From positions 2,232,001 to 2,296,000 of the forward strand of contig NZ_CP080999.1 in the NCBI RefSeq assembly GCF_019645855.1: DNA of 64,000 nt, written 5' to 3'. The DNA is from Mycobacterium malmoense (GTDB lineage: Bacteria; Actinomycetota; Actinomycetes; Mycobacteriales; Mycobacteriaceae). The notes beneath the pieces are model-generated. The model made no database searches and was not told the DNA's origin. It worked only from the letters and a program-made list of their open reading frames with translations. Shown one piece after another: positions 36,065-44,985 of this stretch. Numbering within the stretch: position 1 is the first letter of the stretch; each line of letters opens with the position of its first letter. Both the position numbers and the translations under genes were made by a program.

Positions 36065-36724
36065 ATGTTGAAGGTGGTGCTCCTTACCGCATCTGTATGC
36101 GTGCTCGCCGGCTGCTCGTCAGGTGGGAACGCCGCTTTGACGAAGGCTGACATCACCAAGATCAGCCAAGTGAAGTCGACTTTCGGACCCGAGTTCAAGA
36201 TCATCGACGTCACCAAACGGCCCATCGATCCCAAGTTCTTTTCGGCCCGCCAGCTGCCCCAAGGCCTGAAGTTCGAGCCGCCGAAATGCGCGAAAGCGGC
36301 GGTCGGGCAGGACATGCCATCGGACTTGCAGGGCAGTATGGCCGCGGTGTCCGCCGAGGGCGACGGCAACCGGTTCGTCGTCATCGCCGTGGAGACGTCC
36401 AAGCCGCTGCCGGTCAACCAACCGGGAAAGGACTGCACCAAGGTGGCCTTCGTCGGGGACCAGGTGCGGGGCGGCTTCAAGGTGGTCGACGCGCCACACA
36501 TCGACGGGGTACACACGCTGGGCATCCACCGCATTCTCCAGGCGGACGTGAACGGTGGCGGCTCGCGGACGGGCGAACTGTACGACTACTCCGCCCAGTT
36601 CGGCGACTACCAGGTGATCGTTATCGCCAATCCGTTGGTCGTGCCGGACCAGCCGGTTTCACAGGTCGACACGCAACGCGCCCGTGACCTGCTCGTCAAG
36701 GCAGTGGCCGCGATCCGGAGTTGA
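36065..36724 (+). CDS. Lipoprotein, paralogue 2
   Basis: 219 residues from ATG 36065. Signal peptide MLKVVLLTASVCVLAGC has a lipobox LAGC, with Cys17 the lipidation site. It shares with 31429 the blocks RPIDPKFFSARQL, AAVSAEGDGNRFVVIA, VVDAPHIDG, YSAQFGDY and TQRARDLLVKAV. The same GCCACC leader precedes both start codons. Function unknown; outer surface of the plasma membrane. Convergent with marR paralogue B 13 bp away. Confidence 0.84.
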   Translation: MLKVVLLTASVCVLAGCSSGGNAALTKADITKISQVKSTFGPEFKIIDVTKRPIDPKFFSARQLPQGLKFEPPKCAKAAVGQDMPSDLQGSMAAVSAEGDGNRFVVIAVETSKPLPVNQPGKDCTKVAFVGDQVRGGFKVVDAPHIDGVHTLGIHRILQADVNGGGSRTGELYDYSAQFGDYQVIVIANPLVVPDQPVSQVDTQRARDLLVKAVAAIRS

Positions 36725-36737
36725 GCCGTGAAGCTGT

Positions 36738-37298
36738 CTATGTTTGGGGGTTGTTCAGCGGTTGGTTGATGCGCCGGCAGCTGTCGGCCATGGCAATCAT
36801 CTGCTGGCGCGTCATCTGGTCGAGGTAGTGTCTGCGGATGTGCATCGCGTAGGTTCTGGCAGCGGGCTGAAGGCGCGCGCGGCCTTGCCGGGTTATGGTG
36901 GCGACGACTCCTCGTTTGTCTTTTGTGCTGCGACTGCGGCGAACGAGACCCGCTGACTCCAGGCGGCGGATCTGTTGGGTCACGCGGCTAGGTCCGACCG
37001 CGAGCGCCTCTGCCAAATCGCCCATCCGGGCCGAGCCGCTATCGGACTTAGCCATCAGGTCCAGCGCCAAGAAGTCGAACAGCTTGAGCTGATGTGCTTC
37101 CACGAGTCGCCGTTCTAATGTCTCAAGCAGGAGTGCCGACGATTCCAGAAACGCTTGCCAGCATCGCTGCTCAAGATCGCTGAGGCCCGGCAGATAATCT
37201 CCTGGCGGCTCAGGGCGCGTTTCTTCCACGGCGGGGGACGGTATCGAACAAGATCGCCCTATTGGCGATGAAACAACGGCGATTTCAGCGATTGTCAT
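36738..37298 (-). CDS. MarR-family regulator, paralogue B
   Basis: 186 residues, ATG 37298. It is close to paralogue A throughout: SIPSPAVEETRPEPP, SARMGDLAEALAVGPSRVTQQIRRL, LVRRSRSTKDKRGVVATI and MIAMADSCRRIN. The upstream region keeps the palindrome at 37440-37453. Convergent with the lipoprotein gene. The two intact MarR paralogues bracket that lipoprotein. Confidence 0.9.
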   Translation of the reverse strand: MTIAEIAVVSSPIGRSCSIPSPAVEETRPEPPGDYLPGLSDLEQRCWQAFLESSALLLETLERRLVEAHQLKLFDFLALDLMAKSDSGSARMGDLAEALAVGPSRVTQQIRRLESAGLVRRSRSTKDKRGVVATITRQGRARLQPAARTYAMHIRRHYLDQMTRQQMIAMADSCRRINQPLNNPQT

Positions 37299-37439
37299 GG
37301 ATCCACCATGGGGGAATGTCTGTCGGCAACTGCCGATGCGACAATTTCGTGCTGCTCATAGGCTCCTCGACACGTGTCTCAGAAAACTGTCGGTTTGAAA
37401 TATCTGGTTCAAGGCGAAAATTACTTATCGGTAGTTTTC

Positions 37440-37453
37440 TAGAACGCGTTCCA
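37440..37453. promoter_or_regulatory. Near-perfect palindrome TAGAACGCGTTCCA
   Basis: One mismatch from TAGAACGCGTTCTA, 141 bp ahead of the marR paralogue B start on the opposite strand, matching the spacing at 35125. Confidence 0.6.
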
Positions 37454-38169
37454 CACGCACCGCGTATAGCCAACGTTCAGGACACCTAGGATAACGCCCC
37501 GGTCACGGGTAGTACAGAGGTCATTCTAAAATTAGCTAGATGCGTCTCGAGTGTAACTGGGTTCTAGTGGCTTTCACGCAGTGTGCACGAAGGCTGCTTT
37601 GGCCGTTGTCGCCGGTTCGGTAACCGAAGCTTCCGCGGATCCGATCGGTTGTTTTTCACCATTTTCGACCCTAACTTGGGATGTGATCTTTACGCCTGGT
37701 TGGTCGCGTGCAGGTCGAAAGCCGCGAGCCGGTCAATGGCGACTTTCGTCCCCAAATGTTCGCTGGCGAAGAACATTTCAGTCGAATTGGCGGTTCGACG
37801 TGGCGCCTGGCGCTAAGCCGGGGCAGGTATTGAACGCCAGTACAATACTGCCCTGTCGGTGTCACGGCGACTGCTGTTGGTTTACTTGGTATCTGGTGCT
37901 CACGCCGTCAGATGCGCTCGCCGGTCGGTCTTCTGGCGCAGGTTTCGTCGTGGAGGGACGAAGTTCCTTGGCGCCGTGGCGGTTTAAGCTTCTAGAAATT
38001 CGATCAACTGATGGTTCGATCTCGATGTGGACCCCAATCTTATTGTGGCGCTGGAGAAGAAGGTCCCGCTGATGTTGCGCCCAATCGACAAAGTCGTATG
38101 CGCTTCGCGAATCGGCTGTGGTGATCCGTGCGGCGCGGGCCGACCCGATGATCGCCTTGCGTTCGATCA
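37454..38169. other. Gene-free stretch
   Basis: No supported gene. Open frames on both strands lack family resemblance. It lies downstream (minus strand) of the PPE remnant and may contain further decayed coding DNA that I cannot identify. Confidence 0.4.
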
Positions 38170-38460
38170 TTTGCTGGCCCTTCCGCGGATGCATCTGCGG
38201 GGTCGAAACGGACCGCCGGTGCCGATGCTGGCGAGGGGCGATGCCGGAGCGGCACGGCCGGGCTTTGGGTGCTGTGGCTGACCACGCCGGCGGTATGAAC
38301 AGCCCGCCCAATGACCGTGTGTGCACCATCTGCGCCGAGACCGCCGACTGCGACGCGAGCAGCTGATCGGTCATGTCGCTCGCAACCAACTGTGCGGTGG
38401 AGCCGACGAGCTGACCAAAACCGTTGAGCAGCCCATTGCCATGGGGGCTCAACTCTGGAG
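38170..38460 (-). pseudogene. PPE C-terminal remnant
   Basis: Minus-strand reading shows GQLVGSTAQLVASDMTDQL, then VSAQMVHTRSLGGLFIPPAW. The latter is the GxxSVPxxW-type region of a PPE C-terminus (compare SAQLAHASKIGGLSIPPGW in the intact gene). A frameshift follows SATAPKARP. The PPE domain itself and the PPE motif are gone. Directly upstream is a PE-like end, so a whole PE-PPE operon collapsed here. Confidence 0.65.
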
Positions 38461-38478
38461 CGCGACCGCGACTTCTGC

Positions 38479-38620
38479 CTAATCGGCAGCCGCGTCGGCC
38501 ACCTCAATGACCGCATGCGAAGACGTATTGGCACCCGGAACTGCCTGCGGCGTCGGCTCTGCCGCCATACGGTGAGCAACGATCGAAAAACAGATGCTCG
38601 ATAAAGTGCCCGCCGCCGCA
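38479..38620 (-). pseudogene. PE C-terminal remnant
   Basis: Minus strand: the last codons read SSHAVIEVADAAAD then stop at 38479, aligning with TAYAVTEVANIAAAS of the intact PE. Upstream codons no longer resemble a PE start. The YxxxE motif has become HAVIE. 38621-38817 shows no gene. Confidence 0.55.
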
Positions 38621-38817
38621 CCCGGTGATTCCGGATGAGTGGTCGGAAACGTCACGCCCCAACCTCGCGGAATAAAGCCCACCGAGCTGCGTGATCGATG
38701 GTCGTCGCGCCGCGGGTTCATTCAATTCCCTCTTCCGAGAGCGGGTTCTATCGATGATTGGCGAAGCCCTGTAATGTGCCCCAAACCGGGCGAACACGGG
38801 CGCCGGACAATTGATGT

Positions 38818-38940
38818 ACGGGCAGCTTTCCCGCAGCGGGTGGGGCCCTGCAGGAAAGCTGCCCGTCGCTGCCACCGGCTAGGGTAAGGGTTCGTTAACC
38901 GGCAGCAGCCCCCTGGAGTCACCGGCGGGATCGGGCCATC
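38818..38940 (-). other. Terminator-like hairpin with possible PGRS-type C-terminal remnant
   Basis: A perfect 14-bp stem, ACGGGCAGCTTTCC (38818-38831) / GGAAAGCTGCCCGT (38853-38866), 21-base loop. Just upstream on the minus strand a frame ends GLLPVNEPLP and TAG, comparable to the GTGEPLP end of the PGRS gene at 20951, which is also followed by a strong hairpin. Possibly the tail of a lost PGRS gene; weak evidence. Confidence 0.35.
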
Positions 38941-39567
38941 CACCGGCAACTGGGCTTTCTTTCATGGTGTCGTGCAACGGATCCGAGGGACGAAGCACTA
39001 GCCGCATCTACTCCCTCCGATGATCATCCACAACCCCATGTCTGACGCGTGTGGAACAGTACCGAAGACGCGGCCGAGGGATGATGCGGTTTTGAGGAAA
39101 TTGATGAAGCCGCCTAACGTCTTTCAAGTTCGGCAACACGTCAGCATGTAGAAAGTTGCTGGTTGCATGGCCCACCGTTATCGCTTAGCAAATTCCCAAG
39201 GCCATTTGCAATTTTCAAGGTGAAATTACCCGTTGGTAGCGGCGTAGAGTGAGCTATTTTGACTTTAAATGCGCACTGCACAATATGATTCGACTGCGTG
39301 TTCCTGCCTGGACATGGATCACACCGGACCGGCCACACCGGCAAAGGGTCAGGAGGCCGATCGGGGCCGTCGCAAGTGCGATGTCGGTCGGTCTCCGGAA
39401 CCTGAGCACCAGCGTCTGGTGGCCATCGCGGGCATGCACGATTGCTCATTTGTGCAGCTTCCATCCCGGAAGTTGGGGGAGCGAGGCCGCAAGGTTGCAG
39501 AGGCTTCGGGCTACCGTTGGAACCGTCGGGTTGGGCGGGCTGCGGCGCCACATTGCACTACATAGCC

Positions 39568-39895
39568 GACTTCAGGTTTGTCGGTCGGGGGAGCCTGTGG
39601 CCCGATCGGAATCTATTCGTGCCGTTGGCTTTCCATGTTTCACCGTAGCCCGCCCATCAGGAATGTGATGCGGGCTCCGGTCATGTGGGAAGGGGTGGTT
39701 CGGTCCGCTGGACGGAAGCCTGCGACGAACGTGGCTTCGCGTCGGTGCACAACCGGCTGCTGTCGCCGTTGGTGATGACGGTTTGTCGGGGTTTATGTGC
39801 TGATCGGCCAGGCTGTGGCGAATGTCCGCAAGCGCGGCCTTCGACCGGTGACCGAGTTCAGGGGCGCCGGCTCCTCCGTTGCCGGTGCTGGTGTC
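39568..39895 (+). pseudogene. Fragment of a lipL-like gene
   Basis: The plus strand aligns by eye with lipL 6205-6530. Shared blocks are TTCGTGCCGTTGGCTTTCCA, GTGCACAACCGG, TTGGTGATGAC, GATC(C/G)GCCAGGC, CGCAAGCG and CCGGTGACCGAGTTC. Multiple small indels break the frame and the SxxK region is absent. It is a diverged, dead copy of the C-terminal third. 38941-39567 and 39896-40171 show no certain gene; a minus-strand frame (39793-40206) is open but unrecognised. Confidence 0.7.
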
Positions 39896-40171
39896 GGTGA
39901 AGCTCTTACACTATTCGGCGGCCCGGAGACGCCCGTGCGGCACATCGCAGCACTGCATTGAGAATGGATCGGCGCGTCGTGAAAGTCGTGTGCGGGCTGT
40001 GAATCTTCCAGCTGGAAGCTAACTTTCATCGTCACCTGGAAGTATGCAATGGTGCCCTCGGCCACCGCATCGAGGGCTGGTGGGATCAGCGCGGTGATGC
40101 CCATAGCGTCCCAGCCCGGCAACCTCTTCGACTGCGTATTTAGTTGCAGGTCAGCTGTTAGAGTCGGGCCC

Positions 40172-41512
40172 GTGGGCACTACCTCTACCGCCACACCGTC
40201 AACCATCCCCCGGCGGCTGGCGGATCTGCTCCACGTTGCCGCGCCGCTGCTGCTAATCTTGAGCGTCGCAATACGATTCGTTTCCGAGCACGTGGTGCGT
40301 GCCGAAGACTTATTGATTGATCTGCACGTCTACGTCGGTGGCGCGGCGGCACTCGACCACCCCGGCACCTTGTACAGCTACAATTACGCGAGCCCGGTCC
40401 CTGGCCTCCCGCTGCCGTTTACCTATCCGCCGTTTGCGGCGGTTGTCTTCTACCCGCTGCATCTGTTGCCGTTCGGCCTGGTTGCTTTCGTGTGGCGGGC
40501 CGGGACAATAGCCGCACTGTATGGCGCGATTCGGATCAGCCAGCGCTTGGTGGGTGTCCCGAGCGGCAGTGGTCAACGCGTCGCGATGTTGTGGACGGCA
40601 ATCGGCATTTGGGTCGATCCGGTGCGCCATACTCTTGACGATGGGCAGGTCAACGTCTTTTTGATGCTGGCGGTGCTGTGGGCGGTCTACTCGACGCGGT
40701 GGTGGTTCTCGGGCCTGTTGGTCGGCGTGGCGGCGGGGGTGAAATTGACGCCGGCGATTACGGACGTCTACTTCGTCGGAGTCCGGCGATGGGGCGCGGC
40801 GGCGTTTTCTGCGGTCGTGTTGCTTGTCACTATTGCGGTGTCGGCGTTAGCTGACGGCGGGCAGACCCGCTATTACTTCCTGGAGCTGCTCGGCGAAGCT
40901 CGCCGGATTGGCCCGGTCGGCACCGCCCTGAATCAATCGTGGCGGGCCGGTATCTCCCGGATCCTGGGCTATGACGCCGGCTTTGGTCCGCTGGTCCTGG
41001 CCGCGCTCGCCGCCACGGCCACCTTGGCCGTCCTGGCTTGGCGGGCGCTCGACACTGGCCGAATCGCTGGCGCCACCGAGTCCGACCGGCTCGGCAAGTT
41101 GCTGGTGGTCGAGCTGTTGGGACTGCTGGTCTCACCGATTTCGTGGACGCACCACTGGGTATGGCTGGTGCCGCTGATGATTTGGCTTATCCACGGGCCA
41201 CTGTGCGAGCATCTTGGCGCACGCATCCTCGGCTGGGGGTGGCTGGTGCTGATGCTTCTCCGAGTACCGATGGCGCTGGCCCTTCTGCAACCATCGTTCT
41301 GGCAGATTGGTCGGCCCTGGTACTTGGCTTGGGCCGGGCTGGTCTATGTTGCGTCGACGATAGTGACCTTCACCTGGATCGTCATCAGCGGAAGAAAGAC
41401 CGCCAGTAATGATCACCCCCTCCCGGCGCGGGGTTGCTACTCTAAAGCTCCCGCAAGCGAGGCAGAGCCGCCTTCGCCGGGCGACCCCGACAGCCAAAAT
41501 GTCGTTGGCTAG
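40172..41512 (+). CDS. PimE-like GT87 polyprenol-phosphate-mannose alpha-mannosyltransferase
   Basis: 446-residue multipass membrane protein from GTG 40172. It strongly resembles PimE (Rv1159), which adds alpha-1,2-mannose to PIM4 from polyprenyl-phosphate mannose on the outer face of the membrane. The first loop has LIDLHVYVGGAAAL with the catalytic-type Asp50; LPFTYPPFAA, GQVNVFLMLAVL, GVKLTPAI, NQSWRAGISRILG and SPISWTHHWVW are all conserved. About ten hydrophobic segments. The C-terminus after residue 410 is hydrophilic and family-atypical. A PimE paralogue in a glycolipid cluster may mannosylate another lipid, so no symbol is given. Confidence 0.88.
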   Translation: MGTTSTATPSTIPRRLADLLHVAAPLLLILSVAIRFVSEHVVRAEDLLIDLHVYVGGAAALDHPGTLYSYNYASPVPGLPLPFTYPPFAAVVFYPLHLLPFGLVAFVWRAGTIAALYGAIRISQRLVGVPSGSGQRVAMLWTAIGIWVDPVRHTLDDGQVNVFLMLAVLWAVYSTRWWFSGLLVGVAAGVKLTPAITDVYFVGVRRWGAAAFSAVVLLVTIAVSALADGGQTRYYFLELLGEARRIGPVGTALNQSWRAGISRILGYDAGFGPLVLAALAATATLAVLAWRALDTGRIAGATESDRLGKLLVVELLGLLVSPISWTHHWVWLVPLMIWLIHGPLCEHLGARILGWGWLVLMLLRVPMALALLQPSFWQIGRPWYLAWAGLVYVASTIVTFTWIVISGRKTASNDHPLPARGCYSKAPASEAEPPSPGDPDSQNVVG

Positions 41513-41832
41513 TCGAATCAGCGTGGCGTCATGGAGGCTGGCCGTGGGCAGATGCTCCATCCCGACAGCTTCCGCTGGCACCCTTGTGCTTTAGTGGCCG
41601 ACCGGACAGGTTGGGATCTCGCCGATGACCTCGTGGGCGGGTTCGGGCGTGGTCGGCGAGCTTGAAGAGCCATCAGCCTGGGACGAGGAAGCGGCCGACC
41701 CGGACGATGCCGAAGCCAGCTGGGCGCAGAACGCGGCTGGCGCGCCGACAATTCGCAGATTCGCGCGAAAGCCGCGACGCGGGCGTGCGGTGGTTTGCGA
41801 AACAGGGTCGCGGTGGATAGCGGTGTGCTGAG
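41513..41832. other. Intergenic stretch
   Basis: No gene I would defend. A 90-codon minus-strand frame (41591-41863) rich in Ala/Ser/Pro overlaps the next gene and lacks family resemblance. Confidence 0.4.
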
Positions 41833-43485
41833 ATGCTTCAGGCGACGCATGTGACGGCAACACTTTCGCCGGCTCGATATGATCCGCGCGTGCGGGTTAG
41901 GGAGCGACGCGTGGCGTGGCGCCAGCCGCTCCCCGTGGCAGGCGTTATCGCCCTATCTGTCGGTTGGCCTGGACTTCTGGCTGTTGTTACAGGAAGCCTG
42001 GCCATTCCTCACAACGATGCATGGGCCCACTCCTTGATTGCCCAGCACTTCGCCCGGAGTGGCTCGTTCGAACTCATCGGATGGAATCGCAGCGCATTGG
42101 TCGGCCAGGTTGTTGTCCTGGGACCGCTCGGCGAATCGATCGTTGTTCAGCAGCTTTTCGTCTCCCTACTGGCGGCGGTGGGGCTTCTGGCCACCTATGG
42201 CTGGCTGGTGCATCGAGTGGGACCGGGCGGCGCCTTGCTGGGGACTGCTCTGGTTGGACTGACGCCGGATCTCGGGCTTTTGGCGACGTCGTATATGGCG
42301 GACATCCCTGCCTTCACTGCCGTGATTGTCTGTCTCTTCTTAACGGACCAAGCGCTCCGGACCGAAAATTTCTGGTATCTGCTGGGCGCCCTTGCGGTCG
42401 GGAGCTGGGGAGTCACCGTGCGGGAACAGGCAATCGTCGGGCCCGTCGTGGCGATGGTGCTCGCTGTGGCGGCTTGGCGAGGCAGAAAGCGTCGGGTGAC
42501 GCTGGTCAGTGGGATGTTCTTTGCTCTCGCAATCGTCTGCTTCGAGGTATGGCGTAGATCGCTGCCGCACGGTGACTCGCCGTCGTTCAGCTTTAAGCCC
42601 GAATATGCTGTGGCGAACGTGGTTTGCGCGTGCTTTACCCTGGCGCTCGCCGTCTTTCCAGCGGTGCTCATCGCGGCCCGACCCGGCGGCTGGTCGGGCC
42701 GCGCGCGACTGATGAGTGGCGCGCTCGCGCTTATGCTCCTCGTCGTCGTCGTGGCGCAAGCCTACCGACCAGCGGGGACCATCTTCCTCGGCAACTACTT
42801 GGCTCCAGACGGTGCGTACAGCGCAGCCTCGATTGGAATGCGGTCCGTGCTGCCGGACTGGTGGTGGTTGACGCTGGTGGTGATGGCTTGCATGTCATTG
42901 GTTCTCATCGTCGGGCACTTCATCGACTCTGGGCTGTCGCTCGACCGCATGTCCGGCCTTGTGCTGCTCCTGACGGCCGGCGGCACGCTCGCGCAAGCCT
43001 TGGTGGGGCAGTTCACTTTCGCGCGGTACCTCCTCGTCCTGATCCCGGTCGCCTGCGTGGCGTTGCTCGGCAGCCGTGCGGCCGACGACCGCTCTCGGCC
43101 AAGCCGATGCGACCGGCTGCTCTCGCTGGCGGCGCTGGCAGGCCTCGCGGCCACGTCGACGGCCATCACCGCAAATGCCCTTGCCTTCGATGCGGCCAGG
43201 TGGCGAGCTGCCTCCTCGCTTGTTGCCCGAGGGGCAGCAGCTACCGACATCGATGCGGGGTTCGAATGGGTGGGATATCACGCGTCCGAGCCTGCTGCGC
43301 GGAGTTCCGCTCATGCCGATGCGTTGAGCTTCTACATGCGTATGTTCGAGTACTCGAGGGAGTGTTACGTCGTCTCCGCGTCTCCGCTGAACGGCCTGCG
43401 GCTCGACTCCACGGAGCAGTACCGAACCTACGCCCTGGTGGGCTCCTCGAAGCTCTGGGTTTATCAGGTATCCCCCTGCCGGTGA
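41833..43485 (+). CDS. GT39-like integral membrane glycosyltransferase
   Basis: 550 residues with about ten to twelve hydrophobic segments. The first periplasmic loop has SLAIPHNDAWAHSLIAQHFARSG, an acidic Asp-containing motif like the catalytic loop of PMT/ArnT (GT39/GT83) lipid-linked sugar transferases. A WGVTVREQAI segment follows. The last 100 residues are soluble and likely extracytoplasmic. Donor would be a polyprenyl-phosphate sugar; acceptor unknown. Start ATG 41833; GTG 41890 is an alternative. It follows the PimE-like gene on the same strand. Confidence 0.72.
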   Translation: MLQATHVTATLSPARYDPRVRVRERRVAWRQPLPVAGVIALSVGWPGLLAVVTGSLAIPHNDAWAHSLIAQHFARSGSFELIGWNRSALVGQVVVLGPLGESIVVQQLFVSLLAAVGLLATYGWLVHRVGPGGALLGTALVGLTPDLGLLATSYMADIPAFTAVIVCLFLTDQALRTENFWYLLGALAVGSWGVTVREQAIVGPVVAMVLAVAAWRGRKRRVTLVSGMFFALAIVCFEVWRRSLPHGDSPSFSFKPEYAVANVVCACFTLALAVFPAVLIAARPGGWSGRARLMSGALALMLLVVVVAQAYRPAGTIFLGNYLAPDGAYSAASIGMRSVLPDWWWLTLVVMACMSLVLIVGHFIDSGLSLDRMSGLVLLLTAGGTLAQALVGQFTFARYLLVLIPVACVALLGSRAADDRSRPSRCDRLLSLAALAGLAATSTAITANALAFDAARWRAASSLVARGAAATDIDAGFEWVGYHASEPAARSSAHADALSFYMRMFEYSRECYVVSASPLNGLRLDSTEQYRTYALVGSSKLWVYQVSPCR

Positions 43486-43868
43486 CCTCGCCGGGCGGGC
43501 GACAGATATTTGGTACATCTCCGTCGCGCCTGCTGACCGGAAAATGCCCGACTGACAGATGATGATCCGGTGGCCCTACCACTGTGGGGGTTGAGCAGAT
43601 AGGCGCGGCAGGCTACCGATCAGGTCGGGCGCCTATGCCGGGGTTGCGCGATCTGATCCGCAGTGGAAGCGGTGATCGCCTGTGGGTGCACCTGTCGAGT
43701 GCCGAGTTCCGCCGCGATGCCGTGGTGGCTAGATGGCCTTGGAATACGCCGGATTTGTGATTCCGGATATTACGACCATCTGGACCGACTCTGGGCGCTT
43801 GCAAGGTAAGTTCTGAGACGGGGCTTGGCCTGTGAGCCCGGACGCGCCGGATGCGGGGTGGGGTGATC
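43486..43868. other. Intergenic stretch
   Basis: No gene recognised. Probably holds the promoter for the RgpF-like gene; no clear -35/-10 pair identified. Confidence 0.4.
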
Positions 43869-44924
43869 TTGAAACTCTTGGATAAGCTGCGGGATGAATC
43901 GGAGCGTGTTTCGGCGGCGGCGCGCTATCGGCGGGGCGGTGACGCCTTGGGTTTCGTTTGCGAAACGCACCAAGAGCTTCCAGCCCAGCCCCCTTCGGGT
44001 CGGCGCACGCTGGTGTTATTCGCCCACTTCGATCCGCAGGGTGTCATCGATCCGTACGTCGTGTATTACCTCAAGGCATTGCGTGGATTGGGAGCCAGCA
44101 TCGTTTTTGTCTCTGGCTCGCCGACCCTCACGCCGGAGTCTGTTGATCCCATCCGGTCTCTTTGTGCTGGCATTTACACCCGGCGCACGCTGTCCCTGGA
44201 TTTCGGCTCCTGGCATCTGGCGTGGTGCCTCCTTTGGCGGCGTGGCTGGTCGCTGGATCAGTTCGATCGCTTCGTGCTCGCCAATGACAGTGTGTATGGT
44301 CCGCTGTTTCCAATCGAAGAGATGTGGGGCGCGTTCCACGGCGCCGATATGTATGGTGCCATCGAAAATGCCGAACACGCGCCTCACCTCCAATCCTTTT
44401 TTCTGGCCTGGGATCTCAACCCGCGCACCCGCCGCTTCCTCAACGACTTCTGGAGCGACTTCCAATACATTGTCCACAAATACCCGCTTATCTGGCGATA
44501 CGAGATCGGTCTGTCCAAGCTCGCACGTAAAGCGGGGCTTAGCATCAAACCGTTTGTGTCCGCGGCAACCATCAAAGCAGCTTATAGCTGCACGCCGGAC
44601 CATCAGTGGGCCACCTTGTTATCCAGGCGGCCTCTCAACAATGCCATTTACTTTTGGGACGGCTTGATCGAGCACCTCCGATTCCCTTTCCTCAAGGCAA
44701 GCCTGCCGCGTTACAACACTCCGCGGCACGACTCCATGGCGAACCTGCCTGAGTTCCTCCAACAGCACACTGCGTATCCCTGCGAACTCATCCAATCGAA
44801 TGTTGAAAGGCTCGGGTGCGGAATGCCCACCTGGGTCAGGTCCCCCCGCTATGCGCACATAGCGACCAGACTAGGCGGTTCCAGAGGGGGGGCCGGGTCC
44901 GCCAAGGGGCGACCGGCACAGTGA
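43869..44924 (+). CDS. Rhamnan synthesis F-like protein, copy 1
   Basis: 351 residues from TTG 43869, chosen because copy 2 starts at the aligned TTG and then also has 351 residues. In the family (RgpF, PF05045) members take part in rhamnose-polymer or O-antigen assembly. Conserved text includes GFVCETHQELP, TLVLFAHFDPQGVIDPYV, LDFGSWHLAWC, FVLANDSVYGPLFP and LQSFFLAWDLN. That is a GT-A-like core with an NDS(V)YGP motif. It is soluble. The last 25 residues diverge from copy 2 and are Gly/Arg-rich. It is followed by a methyltransferase 61 bp later. Confidence 0.85.
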   Translation: MKLLDKLRDESERVSAAARYRRGGDALGFVCETHQELPAQPPSGRRTLVLFAHFDPQGVIDPYVVYYLKALRGLGASIVFVSGSPTLTPESVDPIRSLCAGIYTRRTLSLDFGSWHLAWCLLWRRGWSLDQFDRFVLANDSVYGPLFPIEEMWGAFHGADMYGAIENAEHAPHLQSFFLAWDLNPRTRRFLNDFWSDFQYIVHKYPLIWRYEIGLSKLARKAGLSIKPFVSAATIKAAYSCTPDHQWATLLSRRPLNNAIYFWDGLIEHLRFPFLKASLPRYNTPRHDSMANLPEFLQQHTAYPCELIQSNVERLGCGMPTWVRSPRYAHIATRLGGSRGGAGSAKGRPAQ

Positions 44925-44985
44925 GATACCGTGCGTGCGACACCCGATTAAGCACCTTAATCGTACCTGATCGAAAAGGAACAAA

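Noticed and set aside
37862..38452. 196-codon minus-strand frame as an intact gene
   Set aside because: It begins inside a PPE C-terminus and continues out of frame; there is no proper start or PPE domain.
39242..39290. TTGACT-N17-CAATAT promoter-like pair
   Set aside because: Plausible hexamers, but no gene follows on that strand before the lipL fragment.
39793..40206. 137-codon minus-strand frame with a protein-like stretch (MGITALIPPALDAVAEG)
   Set aside because: The stretch looks protein-like but I cannot place it in a family, and its end runs antisense to the lipL fragment. Left as unassigned.
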